34,839 bases of DNA from JBFWRK01 sp050248955 (GTDB lineage Bacteria > Actinomycetota > Acidimicrobiia > Acidimicrobiales > Ilumatobacteraceae). The notes under the pieces are model-generated. The model searched no databases. It had not been told where the DNA came from and worked only from the letters and a program-made list of their open reading frames with translations. Positions 8,889-17,816 of the stretch are shown here, one piece after another. The stretch lies in assembly GCA_050248955.1 (NCBI GenBank), contig JBFWRK010000028.1:1-34839 (forward strand), given 5' to 3'. The translations under genes were made by a program, and so were the position numbers. Every line of letters starts with the position of its first letter. The stretch's first letter is position 1.

Positions 8889-9781
8889 AGCGACGCAACG
8901 ACACCGCCATCGCCGCGGCGATGTTGCTGCCGTCCTTCGCCGTGCTCGCAACGTTCATCCTGTACCCGCTCGGCAAGGCCGTGTGGCTCGGCCACCAGCG
9001 CTGCGACTCGCAGGGGAACCGGTGCCGGTCGAACGGATGGGATCAGTACGTCGACGTGCTCCGCTCCGAGGAGTTCCAGCAGGCGCTGTGGGTGACGGTG
9101 AAGTTCGCGTTGCTGACGGTGCCGATCGGACTCGCGCTCGGGATCGGGCTCGCAGTGCTCGCCGACCGGCACCTCCGTGGCATCGGGTTCTTCCGCACGG
9201 TGTTCTCGTCGACCGTCGCGACATCGGTCGCGGTCGCATCCCTGATGTGGCTGTTCCTGTTGCAGCCGTCGATCGGCGTGCTCGCGAACGTCGGCTGGTT
9301 CGGCGACCTGTTCCCGGTGGCGAAGAACCCGGGGTTGCTCCGTGATCCCGGCACTGCCCTCAGTTCGATCGCGGTGTCGAGCATCTGGGCGAACCTCGGA
9401 TTCACGTTCGTCATCGTCACCGCCGGGTTGCAGGGGATCCCGAAGGATCTGCACGAGAGCGCGTTCGTCGATGGCGCCGGTGGGTGGACGCGCTTCACGA
9501 ACGTCACCCTCCCGATGCTCGCGCCGACCCTGCTGTTCACGACCGTGGTGCTCACGAGCCGCGCCTTCCAGGCGTACGGCGAGGTCGACCTGCTCACGCA
9601 GGGCGGGCCGCGGCCGCAGGACTCCACCACCACGCTCACCTACCTGATCTACGGCCAGGAGTCGTTGATCCGGAACAACGACGGTCTGCAGGCCGCTTCG
9701 GCGGTGCTGCTGTTCGTCGTGCTGCTCGTCCTGTCCGCCCTGCAGTTCCGCGGGCTCGAGCGGAGGGTCCACTATGGCTGA
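8885..9781 (+). CDS. ABC importer permease, UgpA-like
   Basis: 298 aa, inner-membrane subunit of the sugar-type (MalF/UgpA) permease family with six predicted helices, the first at residues 10-30. The cytoplasmic coupling loop that docks on the ATPase is at 181-214, with ESAFVDGAG (191-199) as the EAA motif. The region after helix 1 carries two cysteines (C40, C47) in a short periplasmic loop, which could pair. Start is GTG at 8885, sharing GTGA with the ATPase stop; the 3' end overlaps the second permease by 8 bp. Confidence 0.92.
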
Positions 9782-10616
9782 CACGTCTGCGGTCGATCGG
9801 GTGGGCCGCGGCTGGCGCAAGGTCGGGCGCTACGCCCTGCTGCTCGGCGTCGCCTTCATCGTGCTGTTCCCGATCTACGCGACCGTCATCGCTTCGCTGA
9901 AGCCGGGCAACAAGGTGTTCGAGCGCCCACTCGTGCCGGACTCCTTCACGCTGGACGTGCTCCGCGACGCGTGGACGCAGGGCCGGCTCGGGCGCTACCT
10001 CTTCAACTCGACGGTCGTCGCCGCGATCGTGCTCGTCGTGCAGATGGTCACGTCGGTGCTGTCCGCCTACGCGTTCGCGTTCCTGCGCTTCCCGTTGAAG
10101 AGCATCGTGTTCGGCGTCTTCCTTGCGACGCTGCTCGTGCCGCTCGAAGTGACGCTCGTCGTCAACCGGCGCACGATCGACAGCCTCGGCTGGCTCAACA
10201 CGTACCAGGGTCTGGCGGCGCCGTTCCTCGCCACCGCGTTCGGCACGTTCCTGCTGCGACAGGTGTTCCTGCAGATCCCGAAAGACCTGCGCGAGGCGGC
10301 GGAGATGGACGGGCTCGGCCACATGGGCTTCCTCCGCGAAGTCGCCGTGCCACTCGTGCGTCCGACGCTCGGCGCGCTCGGGTTGTTCTCCTTCCTCGCT
10401 ACGTGGAACCAGTACCTGTGGCCGCGGCTGATCGTCGACGAGGAGCGGATGAACACCGTGCAGAGCGGGCTCAAGCTGCTCAACTCCACGGACCTCGACA
10501 AGCCGAACCTGGTCTATGCGGGCACGATCATCGCCGCCGTGCCGATCTTCCTCGTGCTGCTGTTCTTCCAGCGCCAGCTCGTGCGCGGCCTGACCGCCGG
10601 CGCGGTGAAGGGATGA
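9774..10616 (+). CDS. ABC importer permease, UgpE-like
   Basis: 280 aa, the second membrane subunit of the importer (MalG/UgpE family), with six predicted helices starting at residues 19-40. The EAA coupling loop reads EAAEMDGLG at 174-182, close to the consensus. The ATG lies inside the last codons of the preceding permease (8-bp overlap), and its TGA overlaps the ATG of the binding-protein gene (ATGA). The motif WNQYLWPR (211-218) is typical of the carbohydrate-type G-subunits. Confidence 0.92.
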   Translation: MADTSAVDRVGRGWRKVGRYALLLGVAFIVLFPIYATVIASLKPGNKVFERPLVPDSFTLDVLRDAWTQGRLGRYLFNSTVVAAIVLVVQMVTSVLSAYAFAFLRFPLKSIVFGVFLATLLVPLEVTLVVNRRTIDSLGWLNTYQGLAAPFLATAFGTFLLRQVFLQIPKDLREAAEMDGLGHMGFLREVAVPLVRPTLGALGLFSFLATWNQYLWPRLIVDEERMNTVQSGLKLLNSTDLDKPNLVYAGTIIAAVPIFLVLLFFQRQLVRGLTAGAVKG

Positions 10617-12142
10617 GACGAGCGGCGCGCTTCGCTTTGGCCGTGCCGATGCTGGTGCTCGCCGCCTGCGGGTCGGGTGAGTCGATCCTCGACGCCGGGA
10701 ACGATCCCAGTGGGGGCGGCGCTTCCGCGACGACCGGTGTCGGGTCGACCACACCGGCCGTGACACAGCCGGGTGAGACCACGACCACGGCCGCGCCGGT
10801 GACGACCGTCGCGACACCGCTCGACGATCTCCCCCCGTGCCCGGTCGACGCGCTCGCCGACGCGTCGGGCACGGTCGACGTGACGTTCTGGCACGGCATG
10901 ACGGGCGTGCTCGAGGACGCCCTCGTCGCGTTGACCAACGAGTACAACGCGAGCCAGAGCAAGGTCCGTGTGACCATCCAGAACCAAGGTGGCTACGAGC
11001 AGACGCTCGACAAGTACATCCAGTCGGGCCAGTCGAACCGCCCCGACCTCGTGCAGCTGCCCGAGTACACGGTGCAGCTGATGGCGGACACCGATTCGGT
11101 CATTCCGATCGGTGCCTGCATCGAGGCGTCGTCGTTCGACACCGAGCCGTTCCTGCCTCGCGCGCTCGCGGCGTACGCGACCGAGGGCGTCCAGTGGTCG
11201 ATGCCGTTCAACGTGAGCGACCCGGTCCTCTACTACAACAAGAGCATGTTCCGGGCGGCCGGGCTCGATCCCGAAGCGCCGCCGGTGTCACTGGAAGATC
11301 TGCGCGCCGCGTCGCAGCAGATCGTCGATTCGGGCGCCGCCTCGTACGGCATCGCCTTCGACACCGGGTTCGACTCGGGCGGCGGCTGGTTCGTCGAGCA
11401 GTGGTTCGCGAAGTTGCACGAGTTCTACGCCGACAACGAGAACGGCCGCTCTTCCCCGGCGACACGGGTGCTCTACGACGGACCGGCGGCGATCGATCTC
11501 TTCACCCAGGTGCAGAGCATGGTGCTCGACGGGATCGCGGTGAACGTCGGCGACAATGCCAGCGGCCAGGACAGCTTCCTCAAGATGGCCGATCGCACGT
11601 CGCCGGCGGCGATGACGATCGGCACCTCTGCCGCGCTGGGTACGGTCCTGAGCGTGGTCAACGGCGGTCTGATCCCCGGCATCACGGCCGAGGACATCGG
11701 TGTCGGCCCGATGCCCGGCCCGGGCGGCGCGCCCGGTGTGCTCGTCGGCGGCGCGTCGCTGTGGATCGTCGACGGTCGCCCTGCGGAGAGCTCTGCGGCG
11801 GCGTGGGACTACATCCAGTTCCTGGTGAGCGCCGCCGCGCAGTCGACGTGGGCATCAGCGACGGGCTACGTGCCGATCCGCGAGGACGCGGTGGAGCTCG
11901 AGCCGCTGGCCACGACGTACGCCACCGATCCCCGCTTCAAGGTCGCCTACGACCAGCTGACTGCCGAGGCCGACGATCCGTCGGCGAACGGCCCGATCCT
12001 CGGGCCACTGCGCGAGGTGCGCGTCGTGACGGCGCGCGCCGTCGCCGACATCATGAACGGCGCTGACGTGCAGACCTCGTTGAGCACCGCGGCGGCGCAG
12101 GCCAACGCATTGATCGCCGACTACACCGCCCGAAACCCTTGA
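10613..12142 (+). CDS. ABC importer solute-binding lipoprotein, UgpB-like
   Basis: 509 aa. A lipoprotein signal with lipobox LAAC (Cys19) anchors it outside the membrane. A Ser/Thr/Pro/Gly-rich tether (about 20-75) precedes the family 1 binding domain. The lobe contains VTFWHGMTG (90-98), LYYNKSMF in the middle, GGASLWI and TGYVPI near the C-terminus. The last part (GPLREVRVV and the helical tail after it) resembles E. coli UgpB, which binds sn-glycerol 3-phosphate and glycerophosphodiesters. That substrate is therefore my first guess; another sugar is possible. It is the last gene of the operon, 4-bp overlap with the permease. It ends 24 bp before a convergent gene. Confidence 0.9.
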   Translation: MRRAARFALAVPMLVLAACGSGESILDAGNDPSGGGASATTGVGSTTPAVTQPGETTTTAAPVTTVATPLDDLPPCPVDALADASGTVDVTFWHGMTGVLEDALVALTNEYNASQSKVRVTIQNQGGYEQTLDKYIQSGQSNRPDLVQLPEYTVQLMADTDSVIPIGACIEASSFDTEPFLPRALAAYATEGVQWSMPFNVSDPVLYYNKSMFRAAGLDPEAPPVSLEDLRAASQQIVDSGAASYGIAFDTGFDSGGGWFVEQWFAKLHEFYADNENGRSSPATRVLYDGPAAIDLFTQVQSMVLDGIAVNVGDNASGQDSFLKMADRTSPAAMTIGTSAALGTVLSVVNGGLIPGITAEDIGVGPMPGPGGAPGVLVGGASLWIVDGRPAESSAAAWDYIQFLVSAAAQSTWASATGYVPIREDAVELEPLATTYATDPRFKVAYDQLTAEADDPSANGPILGPLREVRVVTARAVADIMNGADVQTSLSTAAAQANALIADYTARNP

Positions 12143-12166
12143 GCCGGCGCTCGTAGCGCTCGCGGG

Positions 12167-12520
12167 TCAGCTGACGACGATCGTCCCGGTCATCGAGCTG
12201 TGGATGCTGCAGTGGAAGGGGTAGGTGCCGGGCGTCTCGACGGTGATCGACGCCGTGTCGCCGCCCTCGACGCGCACGTCGAACGCGCCATCATCGGCGG
12301 TGACCGTGTGCGCGAAGCCGTCCTCGTTCGTGACCTCGATGTCGCCGGCGGGCACGCTCAGCTCCTGCGGGCTGAACGCCGACCCTGCGATCGTCAGTGA
12401 CGCACCGGCCGTCGCATCGGTCCCACCAGCAGCTGTCCCGCCAGTGTCGTCATCGTCACCCCCACAGGCGGTGAAGACCATCACCATCGACAGGGCGAGC
12501 AGGAGACGTCGGGTGCGCAT
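12167..12520 (-). CDS. Cupredoxin-like lipoprotein
   Basis: 117 aa. A signal peptide ends in the lipobox FTAC (Cys19), then an acidic, Gly/Thr-rich linker (20-40) leads into a plastocyanin/azurin-type domain. The type 1 copper ligands are all visible: H71 (in AHTV), C104, H107 and M110 in the C-terminal loop. It is probably a membrane-anchored copper electron carrier on the outer face of the membrane. The ATG at 12520 has AGAGG 5 nt upstream (12526-12530, minus). It is transcribed away from the cyclophilin gene with 39 bp between starts. Confidence 0.9.
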   Translation of the reverse strand: MRTRRLLLALSMVMVFTACGGDDDDTGGTAAGGTDATAGASLTIAGSAFSPQELSVPAGDIEVTNEDGFAHTVTADDGAFDVRVEGGDTASITVETPGTYPFHCSIHSSMTGTIVVS

Positions 12521-12544
12521 GGCGGCCTCTTTTCTCTCGGCCGA

Positions 12545-12550
12545 TAGCGT
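12545..12550 (+). promoter_or_regulatory. -10-like TAGCGT before cyclophilin gene
   Basis: TAGCGT, 9 nt, then ATG at 12560, with no Shine-Dalgarno site. Slightly longer spacing than the other leaderless candidates, so the mRNA may start one or two bases before the ATG. Confidence 0.4.
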
Positions 12551-12559
12551 GCCACACCT

Positions 12560-13117
12560 ATGGCTTCTCCCTTCCCCGCCTTTGATGGCTCGTCACCCGT
12601 CACGCGCCAGTTCGACGCTCCGCCGGAGATGGGCATCGACCCGTCGAAGCGCTACACGGCCACGATGGAGACCAGCCTCGGCACGCTCGTGATCGCCCTC
12701 GATGCGATCAAGGCACCCAAGACCGTCAACAACTTCGTCTTCCTCGCGCTGCACCACTACTTCGACGGCGTGATCTTCCACCGCGTCATCAACGGCTTCA
12801 TGTGCCAAGGCGGCGACCCGACCGGCACCGGTCGCGGCGGACCCGGCTACCGCTTCGAGGACGAGCTCCCGAAGCCGGGCCAGTACGAGATCGGTTCCGT
12901 CGCGATGGCGAATGCCGGCCCGAACACGAACGGGTCGCAGTTCTTCATCGTGAGCGGTCGCAGCGGCGTCGGCCTGCCGCCGCAGTACTCCCTGTTCGGC
13001 AAGCTGGTGAAGGGCCTCGACGTGCTCGAGACCATGCAGAACGTCGCCACCGACCGCTCCGACCGGCCGAGCGATGACGTGGTCATCAACAGCGTCACGA
13101 TCACCGTCGCCGACTGA
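12560..13117 (+). CDS. Cyclophilin-type peptidyl-prolyl isomerase
   Basis: 185 aa. It catalyses cis-trans turning of proline peptide bonds. The cyclophilin core is clear: FHRVINGFMCQGGDPTGTG starting at 73 contains catalytic R75, F80 and Q83, and NTNGSQFFI at 122-130 carries the hydrophobic-pocket Phe. The usual Trp that confers cyclosporin sensitivity is absent (a short YSLFGKL segment occupies the area). No signal peptide, so cytoplasmic. The first 30 residues (Pro/Ser-rich) precede the family core. It ends 10 bp from the convergent MFS gene. Confidence 0.95.
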   Translation: MASPFPAFDGSSPVTRQFDAPPEMGIDPSKRYTATMETSLGTLVIALDAIKAPKTVNNFVFLALHHYFDGVIFHRVINGFMCQGGDPTGTGRGGPGYRFEDELPKPGQYEIGSVAMANAGPNTNGSQFFIVSGRSGVGLPPQYSLFGKLVKGLDVLETMQNVATDRSDRPSDDVVINSVTITVAD

Positions 13118-13127
13118 ACCCTCCCGC

Positions 13128-14426
13128 TCAGGTCCCGGCCGGCGCGGCGCGGCGTCCGGGAGCAGCGACCTGGCGGAGCGCCAGCACCGTGATCGTGCTC
13201 AGTCCGGCGATGCAGGCACCGGCGACGGACATCGCCGGGTAGCCCGCCGCGCTCAATCCGAAGCCGCCGAGCAGGGCGGCACCGGCGGAGGCGAGGAACG
13301 TCGCGGTGTCCGCGATCCCCTGGATGCGAGGCCGCTCGTGAGCGGCGACGGCGTCGGTGACGAGCGCGCTGCCGGCGACGAAGTTCGCGTTCCAACCGAC
13401 ACCGAGCAGCAGGAGCGCGGTGAACATCGCAAGGTGGTTCTCCGGTCGGGCCGTGGCCGCGAGCAGTGCGGCGAGCACCATCGCGAGGCTGCCACCGGCG
13501 ATCACGAAGATCCGGCCGAACCGATCGCTCAGCCAGCCGGAGATCGGCGACGGCGCGTACATCCCGAACACGTGACCAGAGATGATCGTGCCGACGCCGC
13601 CGAGGTCGTAGCCGTGCCCGCGCAGGTGGACGGCGGTGATCGACATGATCGCGACCATGACCACCTGTCCGACGACGAGCGTCGAGATCGCCAGTCGCAC
13701 GGCGGGGCGGCGGAGGCACGCGCGCACGTCGACCGGTGCCGTGGGCGCATCCTCGGGCCGCACGCGCAGCGCGTGCGAGATGACGAGCGGGTCGGGGCGC
13801 AGCACGAACCAGCACACGAGCGCGGCGAGCGAGAACACGGCGCCACCGATGACGTAGGCGCCGCCGAGCTCGGTGAACCCGAGACCCTCCGCGAGCCGGC
13901 CGGCCGGGCCGGAGAGCTTCGGGCCGAAGACCACGCCGATCGTCGTCGACCACACGACGAGCCCGACGCTCCGTGCGCGCCGGCGGTCGGAGACCACGTC
14001 CGCGGCGGCGAATCGAGCCTGGAGGTTCGCGGTGGTGGCGGCACCGAACAGCAGCAGCCCGAGCAGCACGACCGGGTAGGACGACCAACGCGCACCGAAG
14101 CCGACCACGACACCGCCGATCAGCCCGATGGCGTACCCAGCGGTCAGGCCGGGGCGCCGCCCATGACGGGCCATCGTGCGCGACAGCAGGAACGCACCGC
14201 CTGCCGTGCCGACCTGGCCGACGGCGTTGCCGGTGCCGATCCACGTCCGGCTGCCGAGCAGGTCCTCGATCAGCAGCCCGGTCACGGTGATGCCGATCAG
14301 CTGTCCGAGGCCACCGAGCACCGACGATGCCATCAGCCCACCGAGGATGCGGTTCGTGGCGGAATGGGTGTCCGCGCGCAGCTCGGGCCAGTACTGCGTG
14401 GCAGACGGCACGCCGTCGGGGGTCAC
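13128..14426 (-). CDS. MFS transporter
   Basis: 432 aa with about twelve hydrophobic helices, the size of a typical major facilitator permease. A motif-A-like loop GWLSDRFGRI sits between the two halves' start (about residue 290), and RHGRRPG near 87-93 is the N-half counterpart. The substrate is unknown; drug-efflux-like members are common. I chose the GTG at 14426 because a TAGCGT box lies 8 nt upstream and the longer upstream reading runs antisense to the next gene. It diverges from the DNA glycosylase gene with 29 bp between the two start codons. Confidence 0.88.
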   Translation of the reverse strand: MTPDGVPSATQYWPELRADTHSATNRILGGLMASSVLGGLGQLIGITVTGLLIEDLLGSRTWIGTGNAVGQVGTAGGAFLLSRTMARHGRRPGLTAGYAIGLIGGVVVGFGARWSSYPVVLLGLLLFGAATTANLQARFAAADVVSDRRRARSVGLVVWSTTIGVVFGPKLSGPAGRLAEGLGFTELGGAYVIGGAVFSLAALVCWFVLRPDPLVISHALRVRPEDAPTAPVDVRACLRRPAVRLAISTLVVGQVVMVAIMSITAVHLRGHGYDLGGVGTIISGHVFGMYAPSPISGWLSDRFGRIFVIAGGSLAMVLAALLAATARPENHLAMFTALLLLGVGWNANFVAGSALVTDAVAAHERPRIQGIADTATFLASAGAALLGGFGLSAAGYPAMSVAGACIAGLSTITVLALRQVAAPGRRAAPAGT

Positions 14427-14434
14427 GGCTGGGC

Positions 14435-14440
14435 ACGCTA
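14435..14440 (-). promoter_or_regulatory. -10 box TAGCGT for MFS gene
   Basis: TAGCGT on the minus strand, 8 nt, then GTG at 14426. It overlaps a TATA core (14439-14442) that on the plus strand gives TATCGT 9 nt before the ATG at 14456, so the two divergent promoters appear to share bases. Confidence 0.5.
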
Positions 14441-14455
14441 TATCGTCGGCGCTCC

Positions 14456-15703
14456 ATGGCCCGCCTGAGTACGTCTGCCCTCTCGCTCGCTGCCGTGCGG
14501 CGGATCGCGCTCGCCGCGCAGGGACTGGCGGACCCCAGACCGAGCGGCCGTGTCGACCGCCGCCACCTCCGCCGCGTCCTCGACCGCACCGGCCTGATCC
14601 AGATCGACTCGGTGAACGTGCTCGTGCGCAGCCAGGAGCTCCCGCTCTTCGCCCGGCTCGGCACCCATCCACGGACCCTCATCCCCGCCGCGGCTGCGGA
14701 CGGCGAGCTGTTCGAGTACTGGGGCCACGAGGCGTCGCACATCCCCGTGGAGCACCACCACCTGTATCGCTGGAAGATGGAGGCCGCTCGGCGCGGGTCG
14801 GCGTGGACCGGGCTGACCCGCCTCGAACGCGAACGCCCGGGGTTCGTGCAGGAGATCCTCCGCCGGGTGGCGGACGAGGGCCCTGTCGTCGCCGGCGACG
14901 TCTCCCAGCGGGTCGGTCCGAAGGGCACGTGGTGGGACTGGGACGACGGGAAGCGGGCACTGGAGTACCTGTTCTGGACCGGCCGGCTCACCGCCCGCCG
15001 GCGATCGAACGACTTCGCCCGCGTCTACGACCTCCCGGAGCGGATGCTGCCCCGCCACGTCCTCGAACGGCCGACGCCGGCAGAGCCCGACGCGCGCAAG
15101 GGGCTGTTGCTCCAAGCGGCGAAGGCGATGGGGGTCGCGACCACCCGTGATCTCGCGCAGTACCACCGCCAGAAGACCCCGATCGTCAAGCCGCTCGTCG
15201 CCGAACTGGCCGAAGCCGGCGCGCTCCTACCGGTGCAGGTCGAGGGCTGGCGCGAGACCGCTTGGCTCCACCCGGACGCCGCGATGCCGAGGCGCGTGAA
15301 CGCCGCCGCGTTGCTGTCGCCGTTCGACTCGCTGTGCTGGGAGCGCGACCGGGTCCACCGCATTTTCGGCTTCCACTACCGCATCGAGATCTACGTGCCA
15401 CAGCCCAAGCGTCAGTACGGCTACTACGTGCTGCCATTCCTCCACGGCGATCAACTCGTGGCGCGCGTCGACCTCAAGGCAGACCGGGCGCGTCGAGCGC
15501 TGCTGGTGCCGGGCGTGTTCGGCGAACCCGGGATCCCGATCGGCGAGGTGTCGTCGACGCTCGCCCGCGAGCTGGGGCTGATGGCGGGCTGGCTCGGGTT
15601 GGAGCGCGTCGAAGTCGGGCGGCGGGGGGATCTCGCCGATCAGGTCCGCGCCGAGCTCAACGGTGCCGACGCGACCGTCGAGTCGGGTGTCGTCGAGCCT
15701 TGA
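14456..15703 (+). CDS. AlkX/YcaQ-type DNA glycosylase
   Basis: 415 aa, the expected length of the YcaQ (DUF1006) winged-helix family. Characterised members, E. coli AlkX/YcaQ and Streptomyces AlkZ, excise alkylated purines and unhook interstrand crosslinks. The catalytic QxD/QxQ motif is present as Q49-I50-D51 in the segment GLIQIDSVNVL, the QxD form being that of the AlkX branch. The middle part is rich in Trp/Tyr/His (EYWGHEASHIP, about 92-102), as in the family. The ATG at 14456 has a near-adjacent TATCGT box. Its last 47 bp overlap the convergent small gene. Confidence 0.9.
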   Translation: MARLSTSALSLAAVRRIALAAQGLADPRPSGRVDRRHLRRVLDRTGLIQIDSVNVLVRSQELPLFARLGTHPRTLIPAAAADGELFEYWGHEASHIPVEHHHLYRWKMEAARRGSAWTGLTRLERERPGFVQEILRRVADEGPVVAGDVSQRVGPKGTWWDWDDGKRALEYLFWTGRLTARRRSNDFARVYDLPERMLPRHVLERPTPAEPDARKGLLLQAAKAMGVATTRDLAQYHRQKTPIVKPLVAELAEAGALLPVQVEGWRETAWLHPDAAMPRRVNAAALLSPFDSLCWERDRVHRIFGFHYRIEIYVPQPKRQYGYYVLPFLHGDQLVARVDLKADRARRALLVPGVFGEPGIPIGEVSSTLARELGLMAGWLGLERVEVGRRGDLADQVRAELNGADATVESGVVEP

Positions 15704-15971
15704 TCTGATCGAGCGGCGGCCCGACCAGTCGCCGGTGGTCGCCGAAGTCCTCGTCGAGCCCGTTGACGTCGATGTTCGGCGGGTCGCCGGACGATTCGAC
15801 CTCGATGACGGTCTCTTCCACCGGCTTGCCGAACATCGCCTGCTGCATGCCGAGCATCGCCGCACCGAGGATGCTCCCGCCGCGAGACGTCCGCCTCGGG
15901 CCGGTCGGAGGTAGCGGAACGGGCGGGAGGTCGATCTCGTCGTAGTCGAGCTCCGGCTCGTCGTTGCTCAT
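15657..15971 (-). CDS. Small unknown acidic protein
   Basis: 104 aa, no family recognised. The N-terminal third is acidic and Pro-rich (DYDEIDLPPVPLPP, 9-22), the middle has a short hydrophobic Met/Gly/Ala helix (LGAAMLGMQQAMFG, 35-48) too short to span a membrane securely, and the C-terminus is basic (RRHPTRRSRRHR). The ATG at 15971 is the first in a frame whose composition changes to Asp/Glu-rich there. Its 3' end overlaps the convergent DNA glycosylase gene by 47 bp. The basic tail is wholly within that overlap, so it may be a consequence of the shared sequence. Confidence 0.6.
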   Translation of the reverse strand: MSNDEPELDYDEIDLPPVPLPPTGPRRTSRGGSILGAAMLGMQQAMFGKPVEETVIEVESSGDPPNIDVNGLDEDFGDHRRLVGPPLDQIKARRHPTRRSRRHR

Positions 15972-16112
15972 CGCTTTCCGCTCTCGGCCGTTCGGGCCAG
16001 CTCGCTGCGCTCGCTCATCGTCGTTCGCTCTCGGTCGCTGTGGCAGCCGGCTGTGCACGCACCCCTGCAGTGTGCCTGGTGAACCACAGGGTGCGCGCCG
16101 CGGGCGGGTCGT

Positions 16113-16118
16113 TAGCCT
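16113..16118 (+). promoter_or_regulatory. -10 box TAGCCT for leaderless mRNA
   Basis: TAGCCT, 8 nt, then ATG at 16127. The purine-rich GCAGGGCG just before the ATG could act as a weak ribosome site instead. Confidence 0.45.
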
Positions 16119-16126
16119 GCAGGGCG

Positions 16127-16861
16127 ATGAAGCCTCTCGTTGCCATCGGCGGGCGGATCGGTGCTCCGGGCAAGGTGTCGCGCAACCCGGTGGCCTTCGC
16201 CGGCCGGCCGTACCTCGATGCCGTGATCCGCGCCGGTGCCGAGCCGGTCGTGCTCGCGCCGCAGGAGCTCGACCACCGCTCGGCGATGGCCCTGCTGCGG
16301 AGGTTCGACGGGCTCGTGCTGATGGGCGGATCAGACGTCGATCCGGAGCTCTTTGGTGAGCGTCCCCACCCGAAGACGTATGGCGTGAACCGCGAGAACG
16401 ACGAGATCGAGATGGCGTTGGCGCGTGCCGCGATCGAGCTCGAACTGCCGACGCTCGCGATCTGCCGGGGCATGCAGGTCGCGAACGTCGCCCTCGGCGG
16501 CACGCTGCACCAGCACCTCGTCGACGCCGGCATCGACGGGCTGATCGAACACGGCCCGCCCGGCTTCCCAGCGCCGCCCGACGGCGTGCTCCACGAGATC
16601 CAGGCCGAGCCGGGCACGAAGCTGGCGAAGGCGCTCGAGCGCGAGTCGTTCGTCGGCGCGTCCTACCACCACCAGGCCGTGGCGGCACCCGCCGACGGCT
16701 TCCGGGTGACGGCGCTCGCCGCCGACGGCGTGATCGAGGCGATGGAGCACGAGCTGGGCTGGTTCGTCGGCGTGCAGTGGCATCCAGAGGACACCGCGCC
16801 GACGGACGCCGTCCAGCAACGCCTCTACGACGTGTTCGTCGAACAGGCCGGCGGCGGTTAG
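16127..16861 (+). CDS. Class I glutamine amidotransferase, PuuD-like
   Basis: 244 aa, the size of peptidase C26/gamma-glutamyl-GABA hydrolases, which cut gamma-glutamyl amides such as gamma-glutamyl-GABA in putrescine breakdown. The catalytic triad is complete: C113 in AICRGMQ, H219 and E221 in WHPE. The oxyanion-region MGGSDVDP is at 66-73. No other putrescine genes are nearby, so the true substrate could be another gamma-glutamyl compound. It is transcribed alone and ends 21 bp from the convergent DUF2236 gene. Confidence 0.9.
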   Translation: MKPLVAIGGRIGAPGKVSRNPVAFAGRPYLDAVIRAGAEPVVLAPQELDHRSAMALLRRFDGLVLMGGSDVDPELFGERPHPKTYGVNRENDEIEMALARAAIELELPTLAICRGMQVANVALGGTLHQHLVDAGIDGLIEHGPPGFPAPPDGVLHEIQAEPGTKLAKALERESFVGASYHHQAVAAPADGFRVTALAADGVIEAMEHELGWFVGVQWHPEDTAPTDAVQQRLYDVFVEQAGGG

Positions 16862-16882
16862 CGCCGGCGCCCACGATCGTCG

Positions 16883-17809
16883 TCAGCTCGCCGGGCGTTC
16901 CCGATCGGCAGTGAGCGACCAGCGCAGGGCGCGCATCGTGAGGTCGGCGGCGGGGGTGACGGCGACAGCCTCCAGCACGGGGAGGTTCGGGAGGCGCAAC
17001 GGCCAGCGCGCCCAGCGGGGGAGCAGCGCGACCGCGGCCGCGCCGAGCGCCGCGTAGGGGGCACGGGCGGCGAGCGGAAGCGGCGGAGAGAGCAGCAGGT
17101 AGCGGACGGCTTCGCGTGCCTCGCGGGTGCCGCGCAGCTCGGGGCGGAACACGCGGAGCTGGTCCTTCAGGCCGCGCTCGCTCGTCGGCGGTGCCGGCAC
17201 GCCGAGCTTCCTCGCGACCACGGCCATGTCTTCGACGTACCCGTCGCGTCCCGGCTGGTCGAGCGGGCGTGCGCCGAAGGCCTGGTGCGCGCGCAGGAAG
17301 CTGTCGACCTCGACGAGGTGCACCCAGCGCAGCAGATGAGGATCGCTCGCGGAGTACGGCCTGCCGTCGGGCGCCGTGCCGTGCACGCGGCGGTGCACGG
17401 CGCGCACATGTCGGACCGTTGCCTCGGCCGCCTCGCTCGTGCCGAACGTGGTCGCGGTGATGTAATCGGCGGTGCGCTGCAGACGGCCCCACGGATCGCT
17501 CCGGTAGTCCGAGTGCTCGGCAACGCCGGCCATCGCGAGCGGATGCAACGTCTGAAGGAGCAACGCCCGCAGACCGCCGATGAACATCGACGTGTCGGCG
17601 TGCACCGTGCGGATCGGTCGGTCGTCGGCGAACCACCGGGGACCGCTCTCCGTGACGAGCTCGAGGAAGCGACGACCGCCGTTCGGGCCACCGAGCCGCG
17701 AACGCACGGCGTGGGCGAGCGCATCTCGCACATTGCCGACCGACGGGACTGGGGCCATCCCGCCATGCTCGCTGATCACCGCCCCCACGTCCACGCGTGC
17801 CGGTACCAT
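16883..17809 (-). CDS. DUF2236/MpaB-type oxygenase-like protein
   Basis: 308 aa from ATG 17809; an in-frame ATG at 17758 would give 291 aa. The family includes fungal MpaB oxygenase and actinobacterial latex-clearing protein relatives, thought to bind haem through conserved histidines. Visible family marks are LQTLHPLAMAGVAEHSDY (about 85-102) and the HRRVHG segment (138-143). No signal peptide. A hydrophobic stretch near 245-275 may associate with membrane. The first start lies only 7 bp from the divergent start at 17817 and its codon overlaps that gene's -10 box, so the inner start (GGCGGG just upstream) deserves equal weight. Confidence 0.82.
   Translation of the reverse strand: MVPARVDVGAVISEHGGMAPVPSVGNVRDALAHAVRSRLGGPNGGRRFLELVTESGPRWFADDRPIRTVHADTSMFIGGLRALLLQTLHPLAMAGVAEHSDYRSDPWGRLQRTADYITATTFGTSEAAEATVRHVRAVHRRVHGTAPDGRPYSASDPHLLRWVHLVEVDSFLRAHQAFGARPLDQPGRDGYVEDMAVVARKLGVPAPPTSERGLKDQLRVFRPELRGTREAREAVRYLLLSPPLPLAARAPYAALGAAAVALLPRWARWPLRLPNLPVLEAVAVTPAADLTMRALRWSLTADRERPAS
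17804..17809 (+). promoter_or_regulatory. -10 box TACCAT for AI-2E-family gene
   Basis: TACCAT, 7 nt, then ATG at 17817. The last three bases are, read on the other strand, the outer ATG of the DUF2236 gene. Confidence 0.5.
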
Positions 17810-17816
17810 CGCGCCG

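Noticed and set aside
9636..10817. Minus-strand frame of 393 codons across the second permease
   Set aside because: Antisense shadow of the permease; Glu/Arg/His-rich without domain character.
12143..12166. Terminator between the importer operon and the cupredoxin gene
   Set aside because: The best stem (GCGCT-CGT-AGCGC) is only 5 bp with no T run; I could not support it.
12847..14991. A 714-codon minus-strand frame overlapping the MFS gene and the DNA glycosylase
   Set aside because: Low-complexity Arg/Ala composition with no motif; the MFS gene in another frame has clear helices and motif A.
15972..16112. Possible small RNA or regulatory repeat rich in CTCGCTGCGCTCGCT
   Set aside because: This kind of repeat is common in G+C-rich intergenic DNA; no stable hairpin or promoter could be shown beyond the -10 box already listed.
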